Assembly: GCF_005938745.2 (NCBI RefSeq)
Contig: NZ_VCBX02000001.1
Coordinates: 3,258,001 to 3,322,000 of the forward strand
Direction: 5' to 3'
Length of the DNA stretch: 64,000 nt
Source of the DNA: Rhodococcus sp. KBS0724
GTDB lineage: Bacteria > Actinomycetota > Actinomycetes > Mycobacteriales > Mycobacteriaceae
Shown here: positions 47,558-55,181 of the stretch, in pieces
How the letters are laid out: each line of letters begins with the position of its first letter
Numbering within the stretch: the first letter of the stretch is position 1
Position numbers and translations under genes: made by a program
The notes under the pieces: model-generated
Seen by the model: the letters and a program-made list of their open reading frames with translations, nothing else
The model's database searches: none
What the model was told of the DNA's origin: nothing

Positions 47558-48052
47558 ATGACAAACCACACTGGCAACGATACGTACCAAGCCGTCGTAT
47601 CCATCGCGGACGAGTCCTTGGTCGCGATACAGGCGATCCTCGCCGATATGACCAGCGAGCAGGCCAACCGTACCCCTCGCTTGCCAGGCGCTAACAGTCC
47701 ATACGCAATAGGGACCCACTGCGTCGGCATGGTCGACTATTGGGGAGGCTCACTGATCGCCGGTCTGCGCATCCCTCGCGACCGTGAAAGCGAGTTTCGC
47801 TCGCACGGAGACCCGAAGCACCTGTGCGCCGAACTCGACCGTGTCCGCGAACACTTTCCCCAGCAGGCTGCCATCGCCCTGGCTGAAGGCGTGCGTGACC
47901 GAACTTTCACCGGCACCACCCGCAGTGACACCGTTCGAACCGCCAGCGCCACGTGGATGCTGCTGCATATCGTGCGCGAGCTATCCCAGCATCTCGGGCA
48001 GCTCGAAATTACCCGCGACCTACTGGCCGCCGACGATCATGCGGTTGACTGA
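47558..48052 (+). CDS. DinB-like (DUF664/damage-inducible fold) protein
   Basis: 164-residue protein with the DinB/YfiT four-helix pattern: an N-terminal helix (SIADESLVAIQAILADMTSEQANRTP), a central metal-type His (GTHCVGMVDYW), and a last helix with LLHIVRELSQHLGQLEITRDLL. These His positions form the metal site in the superfamily, which includes thiol-dependent S-transferases using mycothiol or bacillithiol. Exact reaction unknown. It converges with the hydrolase gene. Confidence 0.8.
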   Translation: MTNHTGNDTYQAVVSIADESLVAIQAILADMTSEQANRTPRLPGANSPYAIGTHCVGMVDYWGGSLIAGLRIPRDRESEFRSHGDPKHLCAELDRVREHFPQQAAIALAEGVRDRTFTGTTRSDTVRTASATWMLLHIVRELSQHLGQLEITRDLLAADDHAVD

Positions 48053-48102
48053 ACCAGGCCGGTACCGCGGTAGCGAATTCGCCTTTGCGGTTCGCCAACT
48101 GA

Positions 48103-48981
48103 TTAGGACCGCAGAGCAGAGCAAAGCGCGTCGTTCAGGTCTTCTGCCGGCACCATCGGCAGGCTGTGGTGTGTCGCCGAAACGAGAATCAAAGTCTTGG
48201 CATGGGGGAGTGATGCACCGATCGACTTCGCAACCCGGCCACTGTCGTGAACTTTGCTTCGCCCAGCCAGAACCACCGTGGTGCCGACGGAAAGTTCTGC
48301 AAGTGCCTTCCTGTCGGGCCGCTTCGGCACGATCGTCTTCGATTTTGGAAAGTGTGCTGCACCAAGCGCGAGGAGGGACATCCAATCCTCGTCCAGGAGT
48401 GCGTCGTCGGTTTCCCATTCGATAAATTTCCGTTCCCGTTTTTCGTTCGGGCGCAGGAGAATTGGCAGCGCATGCATCAGGTATTGCATTCGCATTCCGG
48501 CGAAGCAGGAATTGGGGTCGATCAATATGAGCCGGCTCAATCTGTCAGGGTTGCGTAGTGCGTAGGCTAACGCGATCATGGCTCCGTACGAGTGACCGAT
48601 AATGCTGGGGGAGTCGAGGTCCAGTCCGTCCATGACACTCTTCAGCCAGTCAAGTAGGTCGTCGACGCACTTCATCGGTTTGCCGCGAGCGGTACTGCGT
48701 CCTGCGTCCCCCATCAAATCTACGGCGTAAACCCTGTTCCGGGCGCTGAGTGCAGACACATTGCCAAACCACACCGTTGACGTTGCACCACCTCCCGGCA
48801 GAAGAACGACCGGAGGGCCGGATTCAGGGCCACATACATTGACATGAGTTGTGCCGTAATCGGATTCAAGCAGGACGGACGTGGTGTCGACTGGCCATGC
48901 CGACAGTACCGAGTCGTAGGCAGCGTAGAAGGCAGCACCGATATCGGTTGCCGCGAATTGATCGATCGATGATGTGGGCAT
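48103..48981 (-). CDS. Alpha/beta-fold hydrolase
   Basis: About 292 residues. The oxyanion region is VVLLPGGGATSTVWFGNV, the nucleophile elbow is IIGHSYGAMIALAYALRNP (Ser in GHSYGA), the acid is probably in AELSVGTTVVLAGRSKVHD, and the catalytic His in VSATHHSLPM. The start is set at the third ATG (48981), which has GGATGGAG eight bases upstream. The two earlier ATGs lie against the palindrome. It diverges from a MarR-type gene with a 21-base palindrome between them, so it is probably the regulator's target. Substrate unknown. Confidence 0.88.
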   Translation of the reverse strand: MPTSSIDQFAATDIGAAFYAAYDSVLSAWPVDTTSVLLESDYGTTHVNVCGPESGPPVVLLPGGGATSTVWFGNVSALSARNRVYAVDLMGDAGRSTARGKPMKCVDDLLDWLKSVMDGLDLDSPSIIGHSYGAMIALAYALRNPDRLSRLILIDPNSCFAGMRMQYLMHALPILLRPNEKRERKFIEWETDDALLDEDWMSLLALGAAHFPKSKTIVPKRPDRKALAELSVGTTVVLAGRSKVHDSGRVAKSIGASLPHAKTLILVSATHHSLPMVPAEDLNDALCSALRS

Positions 48982-48999
48982 TGAGAACTCCATCCTCAT

Positions 49000-49020
49000 T
49001 TATCTCGATAGTCGAGATAA
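49000..49020. promoter_or_regulatory. MarR-type operator between hydrolase and regulator genes
   Basis: A perfect palindrome of nine-base arms TTATCTCGA and TCGAGATAA around TAG. It sits in the 78-base gap between the divergent start codons, so one bound dimer could repress both genes. Confidence 0.75.
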
Positions 49021-49059
49021 TAGACAATGGAACTAATTGCGTCGAGCGAAGGAGTGGAA

Positions 49060-49545
49060 GTGACCGATACGAATGGGGCGCCGACTAGCAGCGGCCACGA
49101 GACGGTGCATCTTCTGCGGGCGTTGATCGTTCAGCTGGATTTGTTCGGTGCCGAGTTCGCAGCGGAGCATCAACTCCATTCCACAGATGTACGCGCGCTG
49201 ATCAGCCTTCTTGACGCTGAACGTGCGGAACAACCAGCAACGCCCGGGTGGCTGGGTCGACAGCTGGGCTTGAACTCCGCATCGGTAACAGCCTTGATCG
49301 ACCGTATGGAACAACGAGGCCTGGTGGTTCGAGAACGCGATGGGAGCGACCGTCGACGTGTGATCATCAGTGTTACCGGCCGCGCCAAGAAGCTGGGATC
49401 GTCATTTTTCGGCCCACTGATCGGCCAGGCCACAGACGTCTTGGAATCCTTTTCGCTGCCGCAACTAGAGACGATCGGTGAGTTTCTGACGAAAATGAGT
49501 GCCGCGGTCGAGGCCACCCGAGGTTCGCAGGCACCAGGCGATTAG
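49060..49545 (+). CDS. MarR-family transcriptional regulator
   Basis: 161 residues from GTG 49060, chosen because AAGGAG lies five bases upstream; the frame also contains an ATG at 49027 that overlaps the presumed promoter. Winged-helix signature: ATPGWLGRQLGLNSASVTALIDRMEQRGLVVRERDGSDRRRVIISVTGRAK. N- and C-terminal helices form the dimer. Likely controls itself and the divergent alpha/beta hydrolase through the palindrome at 49000–49020. Its stop overlaps the stop of the next, convergent gene. Confidence 0.9.
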   Translation: MTDTNGAPTSSGHETVHLLRALIVQLDLFGAEFAAEHQLHSTDVRALISLLDAERAEQPATPGWLGRQLGLNSASVTALIDRMEQRGLVVRERDGSDRRRVIISVTGRAKKLGSSFFGPLIGQATDVLESFSLPQLETIGEFLTKMSAAVEATRGSQAPGD

Positions 49546-50564
49546 ACAGGCGCCCAGAGACTCTCAGCATCCTGCTGCCACTCGGTCATGTTGTCGTCGA
49601 CCGTGATGAAGCAATTGTTCAGCCAGAATGTCGTATCGGGATTCCAGCCGGCAAGCACAGTGGCACCTGAGTTGCGGGGCAACGGAATCGTGACCCCAGG
49701 CGTAGTGAGATACCCAATCATGCTCAGGTGAACTGCGTCGTAGTCGATGACTACCTTGCTCCAATCCGGAATGAACCAGTCGCGGTACTCGCCCGTGGTC
49801 TCGTGCCAGACGTGGCGGCGCGACGCCGGCACGGCGAGGGGATAGGTGTCGACGAGGTAAGCCCAGTCCGCGGGGCTGGTGATCTTGTACACCCGAGGTG
49901 TTCCGTGGACGCTCACCGGCCACACGTGGGCGATACTTGATCCTGGGTTGTCTTCAACGAGCATCAACTCGATAGCTCCGAGGACATCCCTGGCACGAGA
50001 TGTGTCGTATACCCCGTTCGCGGCTGGGATCGACCACCATTCACCGCCGATCTGCCTGTCAGGATCTGCTTTCAGATACTCGACAAACGTCGCTTCATAG
50101 TCCAGTGTGTGCGCTCGCCACTGCTCCAACCCGTCCTCGAACTGGCGGATGTGCAGGGGAGTCACCTCGGGATCATCGGTACGGTCGTATTTCTGAACGA
50201 TTCGCTGATTAACGAGGTCGACGGGCTCGGCCCACCACTGGGTATGCGGTGACGCCAAGACTGCGCGAGCGATGGGGAGGAGGAGCTCAACAACTTCGGG
50301 CCGAACGAACATGATGTCGTCGTCGTCCGGTGGCTGCCAGTACCGTGCACAATCCACGGCATAGGCGAGTCCGTCGAGAATGTCCATTTCGGACAAGGCG
50401 GCAATTGCTTCAATGTCTACGTTCGCGAGTGCATCGATCACGTCGCCAACCGTCCGGGGTCGGCTGTACCCCGACGCTTGCTCGTGCCTGCTGCAGGCAT
50501 AGCCGATATTTGCGCAGAAGAATCGACCACGTGGCGAGCCCATCAGCGCTGAGGCGGTGTCCAT
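49542..50564 (-). CDS. Hypothetical protein, 340 residues
   Basis: I do not recognise a family. The protein is soluble, acidic and rich in Trp, Tyr and Asp, with no signal or membrane segment. Suggestive features are a DDDDIMFVRPEVVELLLPIARAVL helix, repeated references to Trp-containing strands (WWAEPVDLVNQ, GEWWSIPAANGVYDT, WPVSVHGTPRVYKITSPADWAYLV) and a Cys pair near the N-terminus (CANIGYAC). It resembles proteins that are passengers of accessory regions, but no polymorphic-toxin or enzyme motif is visible. Transcribed alone, divergent from the antitoxin gene. Confidence 0.65.
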   Translation of the reverse strand: MDTASALMGSPRGRFFCANIGYACSRHEQASGYSRPRTVGDVIDALANVDIEAIAALSEMDILDGLAYAVDCARYWQPPDDDDIMFVRPEVVELLLPIARAVLASPHTQWWAEPVDLVNQRIVQKYDRTDDPEVTPLHIRQFEDGLEQWRAHTLDYEATFVEYLKADPDRQIGGEWWSIPAANGVYDTSRARDVLGAIELMLVEDNPGSSIAHVWPVSVHGTPRVYKITSPADWAYLVDTYPLAVPASRRHVWHETTGEYRDWFIPDWSKVVIDYDAVHLSMIGYLTTPGVTIPLPRNSGATVLAGWNPDTTFWLNNCFITVDDNMTEWQQDAESLWAPV

Positions 50565-50668
50565 GAGCTCAAGCTAGTCGTCGGGAACCGAACTGCCCTG
50601 CATTTAACGGATGCCGAGGCGTACAATCAAAACACGGTTTACTTTCATAGCTTGTGCAAGGGAATCTG

Positions 50669-51400
50669 ATGGTTGCTACACGGAAGCACAGCACCGGCGA
50701 CTCCACGTCACAAGCGCGGCGAGCACGCCTGCATCTCGTCGCAGATCTCACCGAGACTGATGCCATTGCGGTTCGTGCTGCCGCCGACGTATCGGCTGAA
50801 CAAGCCGACTTGGTTATGCAGCGGTTGATTGCAGACCACAAAGTCACCTTGACTCCCGTTCCTACTTCCTCGAACGGGGCTGACGAGTTGACTGAATCAT
50901 TCGCTGAGGCGGACTCCGATGACATTTCTCGGGTTTCATCCGCAGTATCTGCTGGTGACGATCTGGACGAAGCATCCTGGGGTCCGGCGCCAACCCAAGC
51001 TGAAGCACTTGAAGCTGTGGTGGGGGACTTGTCCGATCAATTTGCTGTGAGGCAGGCTCTCATCGACACCGGACTCACCTGCAAACAGGCGGCACACTTA
51101 CTGGGTGTTCGTGAGCAGGCAATCACGGCGAAGATTGACGAGGGCAAACTGATCGGCCTCAAGCGCGGACGTGAATGGCGTTTGCCCGCATGGCAATTCA
51201 TTCCTGATGGCGCTTCCGGCATCATTCCACGCCTCGATGCACTGCAAGCCGCATTTCCTGGTGGACCGGTAAGCCTGTCGGCCTGGATGAATAAATCCAG
51301 TAGCGAATTCAAGGGACGTACGCCGGTTCAGGAGATACTTGCGCACGGACCTGACGGCGTCGTCGCACATGCGCAGCGTCTCACTGCTGCTGCATGGTGA
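50669..51400 (+). CDS. ParS/MbcA/Xre-type antitoxin with DUF2384 C-terminal domain
   Basis: 243 residues from ATG 50669 (AAGGGA five bases upstream). There is a long variable N-terminal half. A helix-turn-helix lies near residues 130–175 (AVRQALIDTGLTCKQAAHLLGVREQAITAKIDEGKLIGLKRGREWRLPAWQF). The C-terminal toxin-binding domain is FPGGPVSLSAWMNKSSSEFKGRTPVQEILAHGPDGVVAHAQRL, a close fit to the Xre/MbcA/ParS domain. Such antitoxins pair with RES-domain toxins that attack NAD or ADP-ribosylate targets. The next frame is a damaged RES toxin, so this antitoxin appears orphaned. Confidence 0.8.
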   Translation: MVATRKHSTGDSTSQARRARLHLVADLTETDAIAVRAAADVSAEQADLVMQRLIADHKVTLTPVPTSSNGADELTESFAEADSDDISRVSSAVSAGDDLDEASWGPAPTQAEALEAVVGDLSDQFAVRQALIDTGLTCKQAAHLLGVREQAITAKIDEGKLIGLKRGREWRLPAWQFIPDGASGIIPRLDALQAAFPGGPVSLSAWMNKSSSEFKGRTPVQEILAHGPDGVVAHAQRLTAAAW

Positions 51401-51801
51401 AATCCCTTGGGTCACCGCAGCGGCCTCTGAGTCTGGGTGGCGTTCTGTGGCAATGGATTCCACCCGGATCAGGATCAGGGGAGCCATAGCAGTGGTGTCG
51501 TATCTATCATCGCGGGGCGCACGCGCCGGATGGTGCGACGTTTCGTTCGTTCGGACCGGGTTCAGCGATGACGATCAATGCCTTGCCCGCACTCGCTCAA
51601 GGTGCGGTGCCCAGAGAATCAACTCAGAAATGGGCCCGCGCAATATTCGAAGACCAACCGGCCGGCGATTCCGTCAGCGGGATTCAATACCGGACAGCGT
51701 ATGGAGACGGCGAAGCGCTCGCGTTGTGGGATTGCAGGATGAGGAAACGACGGATCGCCGTCGAGACCGTCTCCGAAGCTGTGTGCTCAATCTGTGTCTG
51801 A
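51394..51801 (+). pseudogene. Decayed RES-domain toxin gene
   Basis: Starting at ATG 51394, which overlaps the antitoxin stop (ATGGTGA, the usual toxin position), the frame is open to an in-frame TAG at 51487. It then continues in the same frame as WCRIYHRGAHAPDGATFRSFGPG, the typical start of a RES domain. The text then jumps to AMTINALP...STQKWARAIFEDQPAGDSVSGIQYRTAYGDGEALALWDC, the typical RES end. About 80–90 middle residues, including the catalytic region, are missing. The reading is thus one stop codon plus one internal in-frame deletion. The remaining tail is open to 51801. Function as toxin is excluded by the deletion. Confidence 0.75.
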
Positions 51802-52281
51802 TCCTTGGGGAAGGTTCTCCAGACGTCCAGATCTACGCTACTTGACATAATGTAGATTATCGGCAAATTGTTGACCTGGGGATATGTGGTGGATGGCCTG
51901 CGCAATGCCATGCCCCTTGATGCGTGTCCGCGCCTACCTACGCACGCCCCATCTTGTACATCCGCGTGTGTGCCCGACTGGTCGCGGCCGCGCCAATCAT
52001 TCGCCGCCCAGATCTTGCATCCCGGCCACGCCCGAACGCCCAGGCCTGGCACTAAGGCAACCGGCGTCGCCTGGTCCAGATATGGGCACATGACGGCCCT
52101 GGGCGAGATTCCGATCAACGGCTGGCGCCTTCCCGGTTCCGCGTCCCCCAGCTCAATACGTCACAGTGACGTATTGAGGCAATTTGAGGGGTGCCAGAAG
52201 CCTCGAAGAAATTCGATATACGACTAAACTCGTCAGCGTGCCCACATTCCCGCTCACGAGTTCGCGAGGCCCACGCCCTCA
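51802..52281. other. Intergenic region before the GGDEF gene
   Basis: About 480 bases without a convincing gene. It holds TTGACA (51842–51847) overlapping a small repeat ATAAT-GTAG-ATTAT (51847–51860), and the 27-base palindrome at 52152–52178. Base composition between 51900 and 52100 is GC-rich and non-coding in all frames. Confidence 0.5.
52152..52178. promoter_or_regulatory. 27-base perfect palindrome, candidate operator
   Basis: Thirteen-base arms CTCAATACGTCAC and GTGACGTATTGAG around a single A. It sits about 100 bases before the GGDEF gene start. Length and the TACGTCAC/GTGACGTA core are typical of TetR-type operators; as a hairpin it would have almost no loop and no T-run, so a terminator is less likely. 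Confidence 0.6.
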
Positions 52282-53385
52282 GTGAAGCCAATAGGTGAAG
52301 TGGTCGAACGCTGGCTCGCCATGCCTGACCAATTTGATCGATTTACCCGGTTGCTTCGTGGCAATGGGTTCTTGAAAACCACACGAATACTGATCGGCCT
52401 CATGGTTGTTTCCATGGGAATCACCGTTGTGGGAAAACGCCTGGGAACGGCATCCGATCAAGTAAGCAGCATTCCGCTCGACCTGATCGTCGGTGTACTC
52501 GCGCTGATAGGTGGATTGACATACCCGGTATGGACGACGACGAGAAACCGCTCACTTCAGTTTGTCATCGCCAGCGATGTGTCGATCGCCATTATCGTGC
52601 TCACTGAAGCGGATATTGATCAGCGACTTCTCGGATCGCTGGTGTTCGGGCTGATCGGTACGTATATCGCTTTCTTCCATAACATGCGTGCTCACCTCGT
52701 TCACCTGCTGTTTTCGATCACCATCGTCATCGCAGCATGTTGCGGCGTATTCACCGAAGAACCGACGACTTTCTTCGAAACTTTTGGACGAATCCTATTT
52801 GCGGTGAGTGTCATCAGCGTCATTCCGTTCCTGACACAGATTGCGTTGGTACTTCTGAGCAACGACGCGCAGGGTTCGGAGCTCGATCCGCTAACCGATC
52901 TTCTCAATCGCCGCGGTCTGGCTCGTCGTACAGCAGAGTTGATTCGATCCAAATCCGGAATCGGCCAATCCTTGTTGGTTGTTGTCATCGACATCGATAA
53001 TTTCAAGCAATTCAACGATACATTCGGACATGATGTCGGTGACCGTGTCATCATCCGAACAGCGAATCGATTGACCGGGTGGGCGCGATCTGATGCGGCA
53101 ATTGCCAGAGTCGGCGGTGACGAATTTATCGTGGTTCAGATCATGCCGCTCTCTGATGTTGGTGCACTTATCTCGCGAATTCACCCCGCAATGAATACAC
53201 CGATTGTGGAACCACGATCGACAACAAGTATCGGAATCGCTGTTCACAATGGCAGTTGGCCGGATTCGGATACTGAGGAAGCCGGAATCGATGCTCTTCA
53301 CCGCCTGGCCGATTCTGCGATGTACGAGAGCAAACGACTGGGCGGAAATCACGTCCACACAATTGTCATGACGTCGCCCAGCTAG
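52282..53385 (+). CDS. Membrane GGDEF protein (putative diguanylate cyclase)
   Basis: 367 residues from GTG 52282 (ATG 52321 is an alternative). Five to six membrane helices span residues about 30–195 (TRILIGLMVVSMGITVV; SIPLDLIVGVLALIGGL; LLFSITIVIAACCGVF and others). A GGDEF domain follows (about 205–365): DPLTDLLNRRGLARR, DIDNFKQFNDTFGHDVGD and the active site ARVGGDEFIVV. The product should be cyclic di-GMP made at the membrane. The upstream inhibitory RxxD site is imperfect: Arg is at the right place, but the Asp is shifted by one. No EAL domain. The stop overlaps the convergent DUF5709 gene by four bases. Confidence 0.9.
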   Translation: MKPIGEVVERWLAMPDQFDRFTRLLRGNGFLKTTRILIGLMVVSMGITVVGKRLGTASDQVSSIPLDLIVGVLALIGGLTYPVWTTTRNRSLQFVIASDVSIAIIVLTEADIDQRLLGSLVFGLIGTYIAFFHNMRAHLVHLLFSITIVIAACCGVFTEEPTTFFETFGRILFAVSVISVIPFLTQIALVLLSNDAQGSELDPLTDLLNRRGLARRTAELIRSKSGIGQSLLVVVIDIDNFKQFNDTFGHDVGDRVIIRTANRLTGWARSDAAIARVGGDEFIVVQIMPLSDVGALISRIHPAMNTPIVEPRSTTSIGIAVHNGSWPDSDTEEAGIDALHRLADSAMYESKRLGGNHVHTIVMTSPS

Positions 53386-53825
53386 TCCTCGATGATGTGA
53401 ATGGCAGCTTCCTCCGCTGATGCTGCAGCACCGTCGACACCGACGTCCTCGGCCACCAGGTTGCTTTCCTCGTCCTCGTACCGGCCCTCGTCCTCGGCGA
53501 CAAGGCGTCCTGCGCGGCGGTTGCCCACTTCACGATCGGGTGGAAACTCGGTTTCGCGGACAACGTCTTCTGCGTCGCCTGGTTCGTTCAACGGATCTCC
53601 CAGCTTCGCAGCGGGGTCGGGTTCTTCTTCGGCCAGGCGTTGGTCGAGGGTCTCCCCCGTTTCCGTGTCACCGAGGGCATAGGGACGCTCCGGCGGCGAA
53701 ATCCCCTCGTCGAGGATGTCGTCGACGCCCCGATCTATCAGGGTGTCTTCCGGTTGCAGTTGGTCGTCGGGATCGAGGCTGTAGTTACCTTCGGCTGCTG
53801 CGCCGGTATCGTCCGCATCATTCAT
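53382..53825 (-). CDS. DUF5709-family acidic protein
   Basis: 147 residues from ATG 53825 (MNDADDTGAAAEG); an upstream in-frame start is less likely. Highly acidic and probably disordered, with the family phrases NYSLDPDDQLQPEDTLIDRGVDDILDEGISPPERPYALGDTETGETLDQRLAEEEPD. The C-terminal half has Glu/Asp-rich turns (AEDEGRYEDEESNLVAEDVGVDGAAASAEEAAIHIIED). Function unknown; common in Actinobacteria. Confidence 0.85.
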   Translation of the reverse strand: MNDADDTGAAAEGNYSLDPDDQLQPEDTLIDRGVDDILDEGISPPERPYALGDTETGETLDQRLAEEEPDPAAKLGDPLNEPGDAEDVVRETEFPPDREVGNRRAGRLVAEDEGRYEDEESNLVAEDVGVDGAAASAEEAAIHIIED

Positions 53826-53873
53826 GCCTTTACGATGCCACCGCGCGCAAGATTTGGCCACGTAACGCTCATG

Positions 53874-55085
53874 TCAGCAGTTACTCGGCGCTGGTCGACC
53901 GGCAAATCGGTCCTGGAGGTAGTCGACTGCGGCCGGCAGTCCGATGGCGCCAACAGTGAGGTGATCCAGATTGGGGCCCAACACACTTTGGATTGTCGCG
54001 CCTGCTGCGCAGTATCGGGCCATCGTTGCGACGACGGAGTCGACCGGAATCAGATTGTCTGTGGCACTGTGCCATTCGTAGACCGGCGCGGTCGGGACGC
54101 CGGGATACAGTTCGACACTGTTGTCGTTCATGACGCTGATGGCGCCTGGATCGTCGAGCATCGATGTCGACTGCGCTACGTCGGTGGCGCTTCGACCGGC
54201 TCCGGTGATGAGGAGTTGGGTTGTGCAGGCGTTGGACAAGTCTGCAGCCAGGGCATGTCCGACACCGTTGAGTTGGCTGGTCAGTGGTAGTTCGGTCGGG
54301 TACTCGCGTTCGAGGCCCAGTGCAGCTGCAAATGCCAGACCGAATGCTGGATGGGGATCGCGGCCGAGGGCGTTTGCCATCTTGGTGATATTCATGGGTA
54401 CGCCGCCTTCGGCAACTCCGACGATGTTGATTTCCGGGGCATAGGTCGGGGCAAGTGCTGCTGCCCACGCTGTTGCCATACCGCCGCCGGAATAGCCTGC
54501 GATTCCGACGGGGCTGGAGGTGAGCCCGAGTTCGGGCAACTTCTGTACCGCACGGATTCCGTCGAGTGTGATCTGGCCGCCGAGGCGCGCGGCGCCGTAG
54601 GCGCTGGTGGGACCGAGATGGTCAGGAAGCGCAATTGCCCAGCCGCGTTGTAGTGCGATGTTCAGTGCGACGGCTTCACGGTAAGTGCTCCGGGGGTCGG
54701 AGCTGTAGAGCGCTCGCGATGGTGCGCATTCAGTTCCCAGAGCGTTGACGATGTGCTGGTACGACAACAGGGGTCCGTCGGGTGCGTGATTGGCAGGGAT
54801 CACGACGGTGGTGACGGCGACTATCGGATTGTTTGCCGAGTTCAGCGATCTGAAGTTCACCTGCCAGATAGCGGCTCCCGGAAAAGTGAGGAGGTCCGGG
54901 GCTCGTCGGACGGAGATGGGTGTGCCGACGGGCCCGGTTGCAGCTTCGGTTTGTGCGTAGAACGGGTCTGGGTCCAGAGAAGCCGGCGCAGCGGACGCTG
55001 TTATCGGGTTTGTCGAGAGCGCTAGCACTGCAATAAGCGTAGTCAGCATCGGCCCAGCAAGCATCCGTCTAGTCCTGAATTTCAA
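53874..55085 (-). CDS. Secreted lipase (LIP family)
   Basis: 403 residues from TTG 55085, which has GAGGGG six bases before it. The frame is open to 55121 but without a ribosome site. The Sec signal peptide is KFRTRRMLAGPMLTTLIAVLALSTNPITASA, with cleavage near ASA/AP. The nucleophile elbow is VGIAGYSGGGMATAW (Ser in GYSGG), typical of the LIP secretory lipases. The probable acid is in APVYEWHSATDNLIPVD and the catalytic His in GPNLDHLTVGAIG. Cysteines near ALGTECAPS and the C-terminus may form disulfides. Predicted to hydrolyse triacylglycerols or wax esters outside the cell. It lies about 100 bases downstream of the NRPS gene, on the same strand. Confidence 0.88.
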   Translation of the reverse strand: MKFRTRRMLAGPMLTTLIAVLALSTNPITASAAPASLDPDPFYAQTEAATGPVGTPISVRRAPDLLTFPGAAIWQVNFRSLNSANNPIVAVTTVVIPANHAPDGPLLSYQHIVNALGTECAPSRALYSSDPRSTYREAVALNIALQRGWAIALPDHLGPTSAYGAARLGGQITLDGIRAVQKLPELGLTSSPVGIAGYSGGGMATAWAAALAPTYAPEINIVGVAEGGVPMNITKMANALGRDPHPAFGLAFAAALGLEREYPTELPLTSQLNGVGHALAADLSNACTTQLLITGAGRSATDVAQSTSMLDDPGAISVMNDNSVELYPGVPTAPVYEWHSATDNLIPVDSVVATMARYCAAGATIQSVLGPNLDHLTVGAIGLPAAVDYLQDRFAGRPAPSNC

Positions 55086-55181
55086 TTGATTCCCCTCTAC
55101 CGGTAAGTCGATCAGGCACAAACTCCCCCGTAGGTGCCACTCTGCACCTTAGTGCGTAGTAGTACCCCGCGGATGCAGGTT

